Numbered from the stretch's first letter, positions 43,022-51,815 are shown. The stretch: 64,000 nt of DNA from Sphingobacterium tabacisoli (GCF_017908035.1 NZ_JAEQMU010000001.1:2498944-2562943), one strand, 5' to 3'. The notes: generated from the letters alone by a model not told the origin. Made by a program: numbers and translations.

Positions 43022-43156
43022 AATTAAAAACATATGAAATATCCATGTAGCAGTTACCGCATAAACACGAAAGAATGTAATTACTTCGTGAGCTCGTTAC
43101 ACTCAGTTTGGATATTCCATATGGCAGCTGAAAATCAAATTAAAAACATATGAAAT
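43022..43156 (+). repeat. 19-bp direct repeat carrying start codons
   Basis: AATTAAAAACATATGAAAT occurs at 43022-43040 and at 43138-43156, 116 bp apart. The second copy is the start region of the META gene. Between them CATATGAAATATCCA (43031-43045) and its near-inverse TGGATATTCCATATG (43109-43123) form an inverted repeat. This looks like a duplication or small insertion. Confidence 0.6.
43034..43153 (+). CDS. Possible 39-residue upstream ORF
   Basis: This ORF starts at the ATG of the first direct repeat (43034) and ends in TGA overlapping the META start (ATGA). It encodes MKYPCSSYRINTKECNYFVS and 19 more residues, with three Cys and no recognisable domain. Overlap suggests translational coupling, but the ORF may be only a by-product of the 116-bp duplication. 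Confidence 0.25.
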   Translation: MKYPCSSYRINTKECNYFVSSLHSVWIFHMAAENQIKNI

Positions 43157-43956
43157 TATCATTTATTAAAATAAACAGGAGCTTTATCGTTTTCGCTACA
43201 GTGATCAGTTTAGGCATGAGTAGCTGTGCAATAAAAAAATCAGGAGCAGATAAGAATATGAATGCGGCACTATTCGACACGAAATGGCAATTGACAGAAC
43301 TAAATGGCAAGCCTGTTCCAAATGAGGTAAATGGAAAACAGCCTTTTATGTCTTTTGAAAAAAATGAGAATCGCTACTCCGCAAGTGGAGGGTGTAATGG
43401 TATTGGTGGTACATTCGAATTAAAATCGACGAAAAAGATAAAATTTTCGCAAGGTATGTCAACTATGATGGCTTGTCCAGATATGAGTGTTGAGCAAGGA
43501 ATCAACCAGATGTTGGGTAAAGTCGATAACTTTGAGTTAACGGGAGATTTATTGACTCTAAAACAAGGTGCTGCCCCAGTAGCAAAAATGAAAGCTTCTA
43601 CAGCAGCCTCTACAAGCGCAGCACTAGAAGGAACGTGGGTGATGGATTATGTCCTACACACCAGTGAAACCTTTCAGGCCTTATACCCGGAGCAAAAACC
43701 TACAATCACATTCACTACAGCAGAGAACAAAGTGAATGGCAACAGCAGCTGCAATAACTTCTTTGGAGAATACAAAACGAGTGAAGGCAACCGTATTAAA
43801 TTTGGTGCTCTAGGTATGACGCGTATGTTTTGTCCTGGAAACGGAGAGTCTGTTTTTGTGAAGAATCTAGAAAAAGTAACCCGCTATGCGGTTTCAGAAG
43901 GCATATTGACCTTTATCAGTGATGACATCGTCGTGATGCGTTTCACAAAGAAATAA
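43150..43956 (+). CDS. Lipoprotein with two META (HslJ-like) domains
   Basis: A 268-residue lipoprotein: signal and lipobox at MSSC (Cys26). Two META domains follow, residues about 38-145 (DTKWQLTELNGKPV; SASGGCNGIGGTFE; MACPDMS) and 158-268 (LEGTWVMDYVLHT; NGNSSCNNFFGEY; MFCPGN). Each keeps the G-C-N and C-P motifs. HslJ is a heat-shock lipoprotein tied to novobiocin resistance; here an envelope-stress role is only suggested. The start overlaps the stop of a short upstream ORF. Confidence 0.85.
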   Translation: MKLSFIKINRSFIVFATVISLGMSSCAIKKSGADKNMNAALFDTKWQLTELNGKPVPNEVNGKQPFMSFEKNENRYSASGGCNGIGGTFELKSTKKIKFSQGMSTMMACPDMSVEQGINQMLGKVDNFELTGDLLTLKQGAAPVAKMKASTAASTSAALEGTWVMDYVLHTSETFQALYPEQKPTITFTTAENKVNGNSSCNNFFGEYKTSEGNRIKFGALGMTRMFCPGNGESVFVKNLEKVTRYAVSEGILTFISDDIVVMRFTKK

Positions 43957-43976
43957 AACTATTATAAGAAAAGTAA

Positions 43977-44017
43977 AAGAGTCTGTATCGATAGATAATC
44001 CGATACAGACTCTTTTT
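43977..44017. terminator. Bidirectional terminator META gene / cysM
   Basis: AAGAGTCTGTATCG / CGATACAGACTCTT stem with A and T runs on both sides; it can end rightward META and leftward cysE-cysM transcripts. Confidence 0.88.
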
Positions 44018-44043
44018 GAAATTGATTATTTACAATATCGCCC

Positions 44044-44916
44044 CTATCCAAATAAATTGGAACTCAAATAGCGATCTCCACGGTCACAAGCAATAAATAC
44101 AATCACGCCATGCTCCAATTCACTCGCCACCTGTAAGGCCGCCTGCATCGCACCACCGGTACTCATACCTGCAAAAACACCTTCGAGACGCGCAAGCTCT
44201 CTAGAGCGCTGAACGGCATCTTTTTCGTCTACATCAATGACTCGATCGACACGCGAGGGGTCGAAAATCTTAGGTAGATAAGCCTTTGGCCACCGTCGAA
44301 TACCTGGAATGGAGGATTCTTCTGTAGGTTGACAGCCTACAATCTGAATAGCTGGATTTTTGTCTTTGAGAAACATTGAACAGCCCATTATGGTACCTGT
44401 AGTCCCCATAGCACTCACAAAATGGGTAATCTCTCCCTTTGTACCCTGCCAGATCTCGGGACCCGTTGTCTTTACGTGAGCGAGATAATTATCGGGGTTA
44501 GCAAATTGATTCAATATAAACACGCCCTCTTTGGCCGCTTTTTCCTCCGCGTAATCTCGACATATCTCCATAGATTCCAACAAGGTGACTCTTGCCCCGA
44601 AAGCTTCCATCGTAAGCGTACGTTCCCTGGTGGAGGTAACAGGCATGACCAGCTCGAGGTCTAATCCATACATACTGGCAATCATAGCCAAAGCGATGCC
44701 GGTGTTACCACTGGTGGCTTCAATCAGTTTATCGCCTTTTTTTATGTCGCCACGCTCCATCGCTGAACGAATCATGTTCAGCGCAGGTCGGTCTTTAACA
44801 GAACCTGCAGGGTTATTCCCCTCCAACTTGGCATAAATCTTCACGTTTGGATTCGTATGGAATTGCTTGATTTCTACCAAAGGTGTATTTCCTATTGTAT
44901 CGATAATATTTCCCAT
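44044..44916 (-). CDS. cysM: Cysteine synthase (O-acetylserine sulfhydrylase)
   Basis: A 290-residue PLP enzyme that makes cysteine from O-acetylserine and sulfide. PLP Lys is in GNNPAGSVKDRPALNM, substrate loop EATSGNTGIALAM, and the phosphate-binding loop is GTTGTIMG. The length and the MEICRDYAEEKAA region suggest the CysM/B type. It overlaps the stop of cysE by one base (TAATG), a close coupling of two consecutive steps. Confidence 0.92.
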   Translation of the reverse strand: MGNIIDTIGNTPLVEIKQFHTNPNVKIYAKLEGNNPAGSVKDRPALNMIRSAMERGDIKKGDKLIEATSGNTGIALAMIASMYGLDLELVMPVTSTRERTLTMEAFGARVTLLESMEICRDYAEEKAAKEGVFILNQFANPDNYLAHVKTTGPEIWQGTKGEITHFVSAMGTTGTIMGCSMFLKDKNPAIQIVGCQPTEESSIPGIRRWPKAYLPKIFDPSRVDRVIDVDEKDAVQRSRELARLEGVFAGMSTGGAMQAALQVASELEHGVIVFIACDRGDRYLSSNLFG

Positions 44917-45719
44917 TATACAGTCGGTTTGGTTTCTATAAATTTTGAGTTAGGCTGATGGTATACCGTAGTGTAGGGCTCTACGCTGCTCGTCAGCCAC
45001 ACGTTTCCACCGATGATCGAGTGGTCCCCAACTTTGGTCTCGCCCCCAAGAATAGTCGCTCCAGCATAAATGATAACATGATCTCCTATGATGGGATGTC
45101 GCTGTACGTTGGCTAAGGATTTCTCTACACTGAGCGCTCCCAGGGTCACCCCCTGATATAGCTTGACATGACTACCTATGATACAGGTCTCGCCAATAAC
45201 TAACCCCGTCCCGTGATCTATGTACAAGTAGGGGCCTATCTGAGCACCGGGATGAATGTCAATCCCTGTTTTTGAATGGGCATACTCGGTCAGTATCCTT
45301 GGTATCAAAGGTACCCCTAGCTGAAGCAACTGATGAGCCAAGCGGTAAATACTAATAGCCATAAATCCAGGATAGGTACGAATGACTTCGCGGAGGCTCT
45401 GTGCCGCAGGATCACCATCCATAATCGCCTGTGCATCAGTACTCATCACCTCGTAAATACTAGGTAGCAACGCAAAAAAACGCTTAGCTATAGCCTGGTT
45501 ATCACAGTGTGAACAGGCTTTGGTTTTCAGTAGAAGCTCAAAAAGCTCGGATTCAGATTGTCCAAAAGCCAAAATCATTTCCTCTATGCTTCCAAAACCC
45601 TTGGAGTTACGTTCTGGAAATAACAGATCTAACAAATCCTTAGCCCAGCCAGCAATACGCTCATTCGATGGCATATCCTGTACCTCGAGTTGCTTTAAAA
45701 ACAGTTGTTGATAAAACAT
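44916..45719 (-). CDS. cysE: Serine O-acetyltransferase
   Basis: A 267-residue EpsC/CysE-type acetyltransferase: an N-terminal helical domain and a left-handed beta-helix of hexapeptide repeats (IDIHPGAQIGPYLYIDHGTG, VIGETCIIGSHVKLYQGVTLG, HPIIGDHVIIYAGATILGG). The His in DHGTG is catalytic. I chose ATG at 45719 because GAGG lies 6 nt upstream and a -7 element at 45746-45753 is then 27 bp away; ATG at 45740 is an alternative that would be leaderless. It is the first gene of cysE-cysM. Confidence 0.9.
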   Translation of the reverse strand: MFYQQLFLKQLEVQDMPSNERIAGWAKDLLDLLFPERNSKGFGSIEEMILAFGQSESELFELLLKTKACSHCDNQAIAKRFFALLPSIYEVMSTDAQAIMDGDPAAQSLREVIRTYPGFMAISIYRLAHQLLQLGVPLIPRILTEYAHSKTGIDIHPGAQIGPYLYIDHGTGLVIGETCIIGSHVKLYQGVTLGALSVEKSLANVQRHPIIGDHVIIYAGATILGGETKVGDHSIIGGNVWLTSSVEPYTTVYHQPNSKFIETKPTV

Positions 45720-45745
45720 CGTAACCTCATTTCCCTTCATCGGTT

Positions 45746-45753
45746 CAAATATA
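45746..45753 (-). promoter_or_regulatory. -7 element for cysE-cysM
   Basis: TATATTTG read leftwards. TTG at 45769-45767 is a possible -33 with a short 13-bp spacer. Confidence 0.45.
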
Positions 45754-45771
45754 CTATTAATACTACCAACA

Positions 45772-46155
45772 TTATAGAATTAATTTATTAAACAACTCGT
45801 CATGAGTCTGTTCTGCAGAAACGCACATCCCAGGATGTGTAGCCGAGCATTGTATCAGTGTACTTCTATTTGCGGTAAGCCATCTAAATCGCTCAGGTTG
45901 ATCAAGAGATGCAATACGTCCGGCTTGCTTATCACCAATACAAATTCGACGAAACGAATCTAAATGTTCCTTGATCATCGACACATCTATATCAGCATAT
46001 AGTGCTTTTATTTTCATCTCATCTACATATATCTTGACATCAGCATAGCGTTGCTTTCTACAATAGAGCGCTACTCCCACATTCACAAACTCCTCCCGTT
46101 CGACACGAGGTACGACCCGTACTACGGCATACTCATATACTGTTCTTTCGCTCAT
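45772..46155 (-). CDS. DUF3037 family protein
   Basis: A 127-residue protein of unknown function whose N-terminus, YEYAVVRVVPRVEREEFVNVGVALYC, is the DUF3037 signature. It overlaps the upstream HipA-like kinase gene by 23 bp, a pairing seen in many bacteria. No DNA-binding motif is visible, so it does not look like a HipB antitoxin. It may help or inhibit the kinase. Confidence 0.8.
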   Translation of the reverse strand: MSERTVYEYAVVRVVPRVEREEFVNVGVALYCRKQRYADVKIYVDEMKIKALYADIDVSMIKEHLDSFRRICIGDKQAGRIASLDQPERFRWLTANRSTLIQCSATHPGMCVSAEQTHDELFNKLIL

Positions 46156-46930
46156 TTTCTATTTGATTAAGAAATACATCAGACTGTGCTAGTCTTCCCA
46201 ATAAAAACTTTCTGTAGACCTCACGCACTTCATCTGGACCGAGCATTCTTCCTTCTTCCGCCAACCATTCGTCAGGAATAGCATCCAAAACAGCAGTGAT
46301 TGTATCAACATCAAAACTCGACCTATACTTGCTATCGACCTCCCGAACCTGTGCTGCCCTATTCAACAGCACATGATCTTTGATCTGTACAAAAGGCTTG
46401 GTCATCTGCTCTTCCCAATTGTCCCAAGAATGATGAAAATAGAGCGAAGCACCGTGATCAATCAACCAAAGTTCCTTATGCCAGATCAACATGTTTGTAT
46501 TACGTGCAGTACGGTCCACATTCATCAATAAGGCATCCAACCAAACAATTTTAGAAGCCTCCTCTTCATTGACAACATCAACATTAGCATCAAACGTAAT
46601 GGCACCGTTAAGAAAGTGTACACCTAGATTTTTCCCGACAGAGAAACGTAACAAATCCTGTATCTCTTCATCCGGTTCCATCCGCGCAAATGATTCGTCC
46701 AACTCTGCAAATACCATCTCGGGCATACGAAGCCCCAATAGACGTGCCAGCTCCCCTCCTATAAACTCGGCCACTAGCGCTTTCTTACCTTGTCCGGCTC
46801 CTCTAAACTTAATAACGTAACTAAATCCATCGTCTGCATCGACCAACCCAGGTAATGAACCTCCTTCTCTAAAGGGTTGTATATAACGGATGATATTTAC
46901 ATCCCGTATTTCTATTTTACTCGTCCCCAT
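46133..46930 (-). CDS. HipA-like kinase
   Basis: A 265-residue HipA/PI3K-like fold protein, much shorter than E. coli HipA (440). Lys41 in YVIKF would bind ATP; catalytic residues are Asp139 with Asn144 and Asn146 in NVDRTARNTNML, and Mg Asp158 in LIDHGASLYF. There is no N-terminal HipA_N domain. It presumably phosphorylates a protein or small molecule. A GTG six bases upstream is an alternative start. The gene overlaps DUF3037 by 23 bp; no HipB-type regulator is nearby. Confidence 0.8.
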   Translation of the reverse strand: MGTSKIEIRDVNIIRYIQPFREGGSLPGLVDADDGFSYVIKFRGAGQGKKALVAEFIGGELARLLGLRMPEMVFAELDESFARMEPDEEIQDLLRFSVGKNLGVHFLNGAITFDANVDVVNEEEASKIVWLDALLMNVDRTARNTNMLIWHKELWLIDHGASLYFHHSWDNWEEQMTKPFVQIKDHVLLNRAAQVREVDSKYRSSFDVDTITAVLDAIPDEWLAEEGRMLGPDEVREVYRKFLLGRLAQSDVFLNQIENERKNSI

Positions 46931-47057
46931 CGGCACACTTATATATCTTGTATAAAACTCAAATTCATCACTCTAATCTAGTTCAAAAATCTTGACTTAT
47001 CGATAGAAAAAAGCAAAACATACAGTTTTGTGACTAACAAACAACCATATTTCTAGC

Positions 47058-47065
47058 TATATTTG
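47058..47065 (+). promoter_or_regulatory. -7 element for the DUF1599-aroK-gldA operon
   Basis: TATATTTG, 32 bp before the ATG at 47098; TTTG at 47027-47030 is 27 bp upstream, a long spacer. Confidence 0.45.
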
Positions 47066-47097
47066 TCTTTATCGAAAAGTAATACGAATTAGAGGAT

Positions 47098-47646
47098 ATG
47101 GATACAACCGCAGAATACAATGCCGTAATACAATATTGCAAGGATCTTTTTATAAAAAAAACGAAGGATTATGGTACCGCATGGAGAATCATGCGTCTAC
47201 AATCAATCACCGATCAGATTTACATCAAAGCAAAACGTATCCGAACGCTCGAAATCAAACAGGTTTCTAAAGTTGGTGAGGATATTTCGGACGAGTATAT
47301 CGGGATTGTGAATTACTGTGTGATCGCACTTTTGCAATTAGAATTGGGTGAAGAAGGAGAAGAAAATCTTCAAACCGCTTTTGTAGACCAAAAATATACA
47401 GAAAAAGTAGATGAGACACGTGACCTAATGTTTGCAAAAAATCACGATTATGGTGAGGCGTGGCGCGATATGCGCATCTCCTCGATGACAGACCTTATCC
47501 TTATGAAACTACACCGAGTGAAACAAATTGAGGACAACCATGGGCAGACACTCGTCTCCGAAGGCCTAAAGGCCAACTATCAAGACATGTTGAACTATGC
47601 TGTCTTTGCGTTAATAAAACTGGGTTTTGCCGATAAAAACAACTAA
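47098..47646 (+). CDS. DUF1599 family protein with two repeats
   Basis: A 182-residue protein with an internal duplication: LFIKKTKDYGTAWRIMRLQS-ITD...KAKRI...YIGIVNYCVIALLQL (13-80) and LMFAKNHDYGEAWRDMRISS-MTD...KLHRV...YQDMLNYAVFALIKL (108-175). The family is thought to be a nucleotide-modification-associated, MazG/dUTPase-like helical group; biochemical role is unknown. It begins a five-gene operon with a DoxX-like gene, aroK, a GDPD gene and gldA. Confidence 0.82.
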   Translation: MDTTAEYNAVIQYCKDLFIKKTKDYGTAWRIMRLQSITDQIYIKAKRIRTLEIKQVSKVGEDISDEYIGIVNYCVIALLQLELGEEGEENLQTAFVDQKYTEKVDETRDLMFAKNHDYGEAWRDMRISSMTDLILMKLHRVKQIEDNHGQTLVSEGLKANYQDMLNYAVFALIKLGFADKNN

Positions 47647-47647
47647 A

Positions 47648-48856
47648 ATGTCTAATACTTCCTACTATGCTCCGTTGAAAAACGACAAGTCTTCACCTGA
47701 TATCCTATTATGGATATCACGATTGTTCGTTGGACTGCTATTTATATTTTCCGGATTAATAAAAGCCAATGATCCTATGGGATTTGGCTTCAAATTGCAA
47801 GAGTACTTCCATGTACTCCATCTTAATTTCCTAAATGACTATGCTACTTGGATTGCGGTCGCTATCTGTGCTTTTGAGATTATTCTAGGTGCTTTACTTG
47901 TACTCGGTATTGCAGGTCGAAAAGTCGCTTGGGGATTACTACTTTTGATTATCTTTTTTACCTTCCTGACGTTTTACTCTGCCTTTTTTGAGGTAGTGAG
48001 TTCTTGTGGATGCTTCGGAGATGCTATTCCTCTTACTCCATGGCAATCCTTTATCAAAGACCTTGTGTTACTCGTTTTTATATTGGTAATCTTTGTTAAA
48101 AGAAAAAAAATAGCCCCTTTGATAGCGAGTTCTTTTACGAACAATCTGCTGAGCTTCTTTGTTATCATTCTATCTTTTGGTATTGGAATCTATACCATCA
48201 GCTACTTACCTTTTGTAGATTTCTTGCCTTATAAAGAGGGGAATAACATTCCTAAGCTCATGGAAATACCTGAGGGTGCGGAACAAGATGAATATGAACA
48301 CATCTACGCGCTGAAGAACAAGACGACGAATGAAGAGAAAAAGATGACAGACAAGGAGTATATGGACCAAAAAATTTGGGAAGATGAGAATTGGGAAGTC
48401 ATTGGTGAACCCGAATCAAAACTGATCAAAAAAGGTTATCAAGTACCTATTCCTGATCTCATTATCTCAGATGCCGAAGGTAATGATCTGACAAAAGAGG
48501 TTATCAACAATCCATATTACAACTTTGTGGTTACCAGTGTCGATGTGACGAAGTTGTCACCAGCAGATTTTATCGCATTGGATAAAATCAATCAAACGAT
48601 TCGTGACCTATCCACGGAATATAATATCCGGGCTATTTTATTGACGGCGAGCTCTTCGGACAATGTCAATTACCTCAACGATCAGCTCGACTTGGTATTA
48701 GAGTCGTTTTATGCAGATGCTGTCCCATTGAAGAGTATGGTTCGCTCCAATCCGGGCGTTATGCTCCTTCAAAATGGAACCGTAATCAAAAAATGGTCTA
48801 AGCATGCTTTTCCATCCAAAGAAAAGCTTATTGAAACTTATTTCAAGAAGCAATAA
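47648..48856 (+). CDS. DoxX/MauE-like membrane protein (BT_3928 type)
   Basis: A 402-residue protein with four or five membrane segments in residues 15-185 (ISRLFVGLLFIFSGLIKAND; the SSCGCFGD motif with a Cys pair; DLVLLVFILVIFVKR) and a soluble C-terminal half. The SCGCFGD Cys motif is typical of MauE/DoxX redox-linked proteins; the ending (PGVMLLQNGTVIKKWSKHAFPS) resembles a thioredoxin-like tail. Bacteroidota BT_3928-type proteins share this plan. It overlaps aroK by one base. Likely role: disulphide chemistry in the envelope. Confidence 0.8.
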   Translation: MSNTSYYAPLKNDKSSPDILLWISRLFVGLLFIFSGLIKANDPMGFGFKLQEYFHVLHLNFLNDYATWIAVAICAFEIILGALLVLGIAGRKVAWGLLLLIIFFTFLTFYSAFFEVVSSCGCFGDAIPLTPWQSFIKDLVLLVFILVIFVKRKKIAPLIASSFTNNLLSFFVIILSFGIGIYTISYLPFVDFLPYKEGNNIPKLMEIPEGAEQDEYEHIYALKNKTTNEEKKMTDKEYMDQKIWEDENWEVIGEPESKLIKKGYQVPIPDLIISDAEGNDLTKEVINNPYYNFVVTSVDVTKLSPADFIALDKINQTIRDLSTEYNIRAILLTASSSDNVNYLNDQLDLVLESFYADAVPLKSMVRSNPGVMLLQNGTVIKKWSKHAFPSKEKLIETYFKKQ

Positions 48857-49374
48857 TGAACAAACCGATTTTCATAGTTGGATTCATGGGGAGCGGAAAA
48901 ACCACATTGGGCAAAAAAATTGCTGCCGCAATGGGGAAAGCATTCATAGACCTTGATCATGAGATTGTAGCCCATATTGGTATGAGCATTCCCGAATACT
49001 TCAACACGTTTGGCGAAGCACACTTTCGGGAATTAGAGCGTGAATTCTTAAAAAAACAAGAAGGGAACAACGCCATTATCTCTACTGGAGGTGGTACACC
49101 TTGTTATTTTGACAACATGCAATGGATTACGAACAATGGATTGGCAATCTATTTGGAGCACAGTCCAAAATCACTTTGGTCAAGACTAAGCCAATCGGAT
49201 GTCAACAAAAGACCTGTTTTAAAAGGGCTGAATGGAGAAGAACTTCTGGCATTTATCGAAACAAAACTTGCAGACCGTACCCCGTTTTACAACCAATCAC
49301 AGTTAAAGGTTGACCAAATGCATACGAGTATAGAGCAGATCGTACAATTGATACACAACTACAAGATTGCATGA
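48856..49374 (+). CDS. aroK: Shikimate kinase
   Basis: A 172-residue P-loop kinase that phosphorylates shikimate in aromatic amino acid synthesis. Walker A is GFMGSGKTTLGKKIA, the shikimate Asp is in FIDLDHEI, FRELEREFL and the STGGGTPCY motif follow, and the lid carries NKRPVL. Length is normal. It overlaps the DoxX-like gene by one base and the GDPD gene by 4 bases (ATGA). Confidence 0.95.
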   Translation: MNKPIFIVGFMGSGKTTLGKKIAAAMGKAFIDLDHEIVAHIGMSIPEYFNTFGEAHFRELEREFLKKQEGNNAIISTGGGTPCYFDNMQWITNNGLAIYLEHSPKSLWSRLSQSDVNKRPVLKGLNGEELLAFIETKLADRTPFYNQSQLKVDQMHTSIEQIVQLIHNYKIA

Positions 49375-50342
49375 TGAATCGCAATTTTCTATATCTTTTT
49401 GTCCTACTATTCGTCGCCTCTGCGACGGGTTGTTTTCGTAATAATACTGGAACAACAGAAACTGGAGGAAAGGAAAAAGAAAATAGCCTATTCACCAACA
49501 CAACTTTCGAATTGAACACGGTAGATGACCTCTACCAGTTTCTAACGTATACCGAATCCAGCTATCCACTAGTCAGCGCACACCGTGGAGGCCCGTCTAA
49601 GGGCTATCCCGAAAATGCTATCGAAACCTTTGCACGTATCGCGAATAAGATGCCTGCTATCATCGAATGTGATGTGAGGCTTTCAAAAGATTCTATTTTG
49701 GTCCTCCTCCATGATGAAACACTGGACAGAACTACTACCGGAAAAGGAAAGGTCAATAAATTCACACTAGCAGAGCTCAAAAACTTAAAGTTAAAAGATA
49801 CGGAAGGAAAGAACACCTCGTACCGTATCCCCACGCTGGAAGAGGCCTTAGTCTGGGGCAGAGGGAAAGTTATCTTTACACTGGATGCTAAAAACGATAT
49901 ACCTTATCAATTACTGAATGAAGTCATAAGCAAAGCCAACGCACAGGCTTATAGCGTAGTAATCACTTATAGCGGTAAACAGGCCAAAGCGTTGTACCGG
50001 ATCAATCCAGATCTAATGATATCGGCCAGCATTAAATCAATAGATGACCTAACCCGCTTGGCTGCTCTTGGTATTCCTGACAATAGAATTATAGCTTTTA
50101 TAGGTGTCCGCCAACCTCAGCAAGAATTGGTAGAGATGCTCCATCAGCATGGTATAAAAATAATATTGGGTACACTGGGCAACCTCGATCGGCAAGCCGA
50201 GCAACGAGGCTATCAGACCTATGCCGAATATATAGAAAAAGGAGCCGACGTCCTCAGTACTGACCGTCCATTGGAAGCTCATAAGGCATTAGATTATTAT
50301 ATCCGCAAGCGAAATATTACTTCGCTCTATATCCGTCATTAA
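49371..50342 (+). CDS. Glycerophosphodiester phosphodiesterase lipoprotein
   Basis: A 323-residue GDPD. Signal with lipobox SATGC near residue 21 suggests a lipoprotein. Catalytic motifs: SAHRGGPSKGYPENAIETF (general-acid His), ECDVRLSKDSILVLLHDETLDRTTTG (metal Glu, Asp and second His). It hydrolyses glycerophosphodiesters to sn-glycerol 3-phosphate. TIM-barrel, full length. The start has two ATGs (49371 and 49374); either works. Confidence 0.9.
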   Translation: MMNRNFLYLFVLLFVASATGCFRNNTGTTETGGKEKENSLFTNTTFELNTVDDLYQFLTYTESSYPLVSAHRGGPSKGYPENAIETFARIANKMPAIIECDVRLSKDSILVLLHDETLDRTTTGKGKVNKFTLAELKNLKLKDTEGKNTSYRIPTLEEALVWGRGKVIFTLDAKNDIPYQLLNEVISKANAQAYSVVITYSGKQAKALYRINPDLMISASIKSIDDLTRLAALGIPDNRIIAFIGVRQPQQELVEMLHQHGIKIILGTLGNLDRQAEQRGYQTYAEYIEKGADVLSTDRPLEAHKALDYYIRKRNITSLYIRH

Positions 50343-50345
50343 AGC

Positions 50346-51056
50346 ATGTCTATCGAAGTCAAGGAACTAACGAAAACATATAAGCAACAAAAAGCTTTAG
50401 ATTGTATTTCTTTTACCACATCAAGCAATCATATCATTGGATTTTTGGGACCAAATGGTGCCGGGAAATCAACAACGATGAAAATCCTTACTGGAATACT
50501 TCCTGTCGAACAAGGTATCTGTAAGATCAATGGCATAGACATTCGAGAAAATCCTTTATTGACAAAAAAAAACATAGGTTATCTCCCCGAAAATAACCCA
50601 CTCTACCTGGATATGTATGTGCAGGAGATTTTGCATTTTGAAGCACAGCTCCATAAATTGACCAATAATAAGCAACGGATTGAAGAGGTTATTGCACTGA
50701 CCGGACTACAAGCTGAGCGACACAAGAAGATAGCACAGCTATCCAAAGGTTACAAGCAACGTGTAGGATTAGCGCTAGCAATTATACACGACCCACAGGT
50801 ACTGATTCTTGACGAGCCGACTACGGGCCTCGACCCTAATCAAATTATCGAAATCAGATCCCTGATCCAACAATTGGCAATAAACAAAACGGTATTCTTA
50901 TCAACACATATCATGCAAGAAGTAGAAGCCATATGCCAAGAAGTTATTGTTATTCATAAAGGCCAGATAAAAGACCATTTTCTCGCGAAAGATAGAAACA
51001 TGAAGTATCCTGGTCTAAACATGGAAGAAATCTTTGTAAAACTAACGAATTCTTAA
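50346..51056 (+). CDS. gldA: Gliding-motility-type ABC ATPase GldA
   Basis: A 236-residue ATPase: Walker A GPNGAGKSTT, signature LSKGYKQRVGLAL, Walker B VLILDEPTTGLDPNQ and switch His STHIM. The SKGYKQRVGLA..HDPQVLILDEP block and GLDPNQIIEIR are characteristic of GldA. It partners GldF/GldG; the fused gldFG gene lies 760 bp downstream behind a beta-barrel gene. The protein is shorter than F. johnsoniae GldA (about 300). In nonmotile Bacteroidota this transporter persists, so motility is not implied. Confidence 0.85.
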   Translation: MSIEVKELTKTYKQQKALDCISFTTSSNHIIGFLGPNGAGKSTTMKILTGILPVEQGICKINGIDIRENPLLTKKNIGYLPENNPLYLDMYVQEILHFEAQLHKLTNNKQRIEEVIALTGLQAERHKKIAQLSKGYKQRVGLALAIIHDPQVLILDEPTTGLDPNQIIEIRSLIQQLAINKTVFLSTHIMQEVEAICQEVIVIHKGQIKDHFLAKDRNMKYPGLNMEEIFVKLTNS

Positions 51057-51120
51057 AACAAGATTACGGCTCGATTGTTGTAGATATATTGAGATTATTT
51101 ATAATTAAAAACTAATAGAT

Positions 51121-51702
51121 ATGAAGAAAAAACTACTTACAGCAGCCTTATTACTTGGTGTTTTCACCTACACCAACGCACAACAGGTTAAAACAGTACC
51201 TCAACATTCAGCAAATGTAGGCCTTACTCCAATAAAAGAAGGAAACTGGATGGTCGGTGGATCTATCGGTGGCTTAGGATACAGCTTTGAGTCAAAAGCA
51301 TTTAACATAGGTGTAAGCCCTCGCGCTGGGTATTTTATTTCTGACGGACTTGCCTTAGGAGCTCAAGCCTCTCTAGGACTTAGAACAATCAAAGATGCAG
51401 ACAATGAATGGAATTATGGTATTGCACCTTTCGTACGTTACTATATCCCTAGTGGAGCAAGCGCTACAGGCCGTTTCTTCGGACACGGTGACGTAGGTAT
51501 CACAGGTAGTAATGCCGGTAAAGGAACTTCTTTTGCTTTTGGTATCAATGCAGGTTATGCACACTTTATCACACAAACAGTTGCATTAGAAGCAATGGCA
51601 GGTTATAACTATTCCAAAGCGAATGTCAACGTAGGAGACAAAGCAACAGGATTAGGAGTAAGCCTTGGCTTTCAAATCTATTTACCTGGAAAAAGTAAAT
51701 AG
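51121..51702 (+). CDS. Small outer-membrane beta-barrel protein
   Basis: A 193-residue protein with signal peptide (1-20, ending TNAQ) and an eight-strand-type pattern of alternating hydrophobic and polar residues with glycine turns (NWMVGGSIGGLGYSFESKA; FGINAGYAHFITQTVALEAM; LGVSLGFQIYLP), as in OmpA-like/OMP_b-brl porins. It is inserted between gldA and gldFG and has its own terminator. Function unknown. Confidence 0.8.
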   Translation: MKKKLLTAALLLGVFTYTNAQQVKTVPQHSANVGLTPIKEGNWMVGGSIGGLGYSFESKAFNIGVSPRAGYFISDGLALGAQASLGLRTIKDADNEWNYGIAPFVRYYIPSGASATGRFFGHGDVGITGSNAGKGTSFAFGINAGYAHFITQTVALEAMAGYNYSKANVNVGDKATGLGVSLGFQIYLPGKSK

Positions 51703-51718
51703 GCTATCATAGAACAAA

Positions 51719-51747
51719 CAGCATGAGATCAGGTCTCATGCTGTTTT
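51719..51747 (+). terminator. Terminator after the beta-barrel gene
   Basis: CAGCATGAGA / TCTCATGCTG stem with a 4-nt loop followed by T4; it ends transcription before gldFG. Confidence 0.75.
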
Positions 51748-51815
51748 GCATTATATACAGTCTTGCTTTCTACTCTACATTTTCCTAATTTCGGAACAAA
51801 TTAATCGGAAGTAAG

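Noticed and set aside
51719..51747. Phage or IS inverted repeat end
   Set aside because: The 10-bp stem, 4-nt loop and T4 right after a stop codon are a normal intrinsic terminator.
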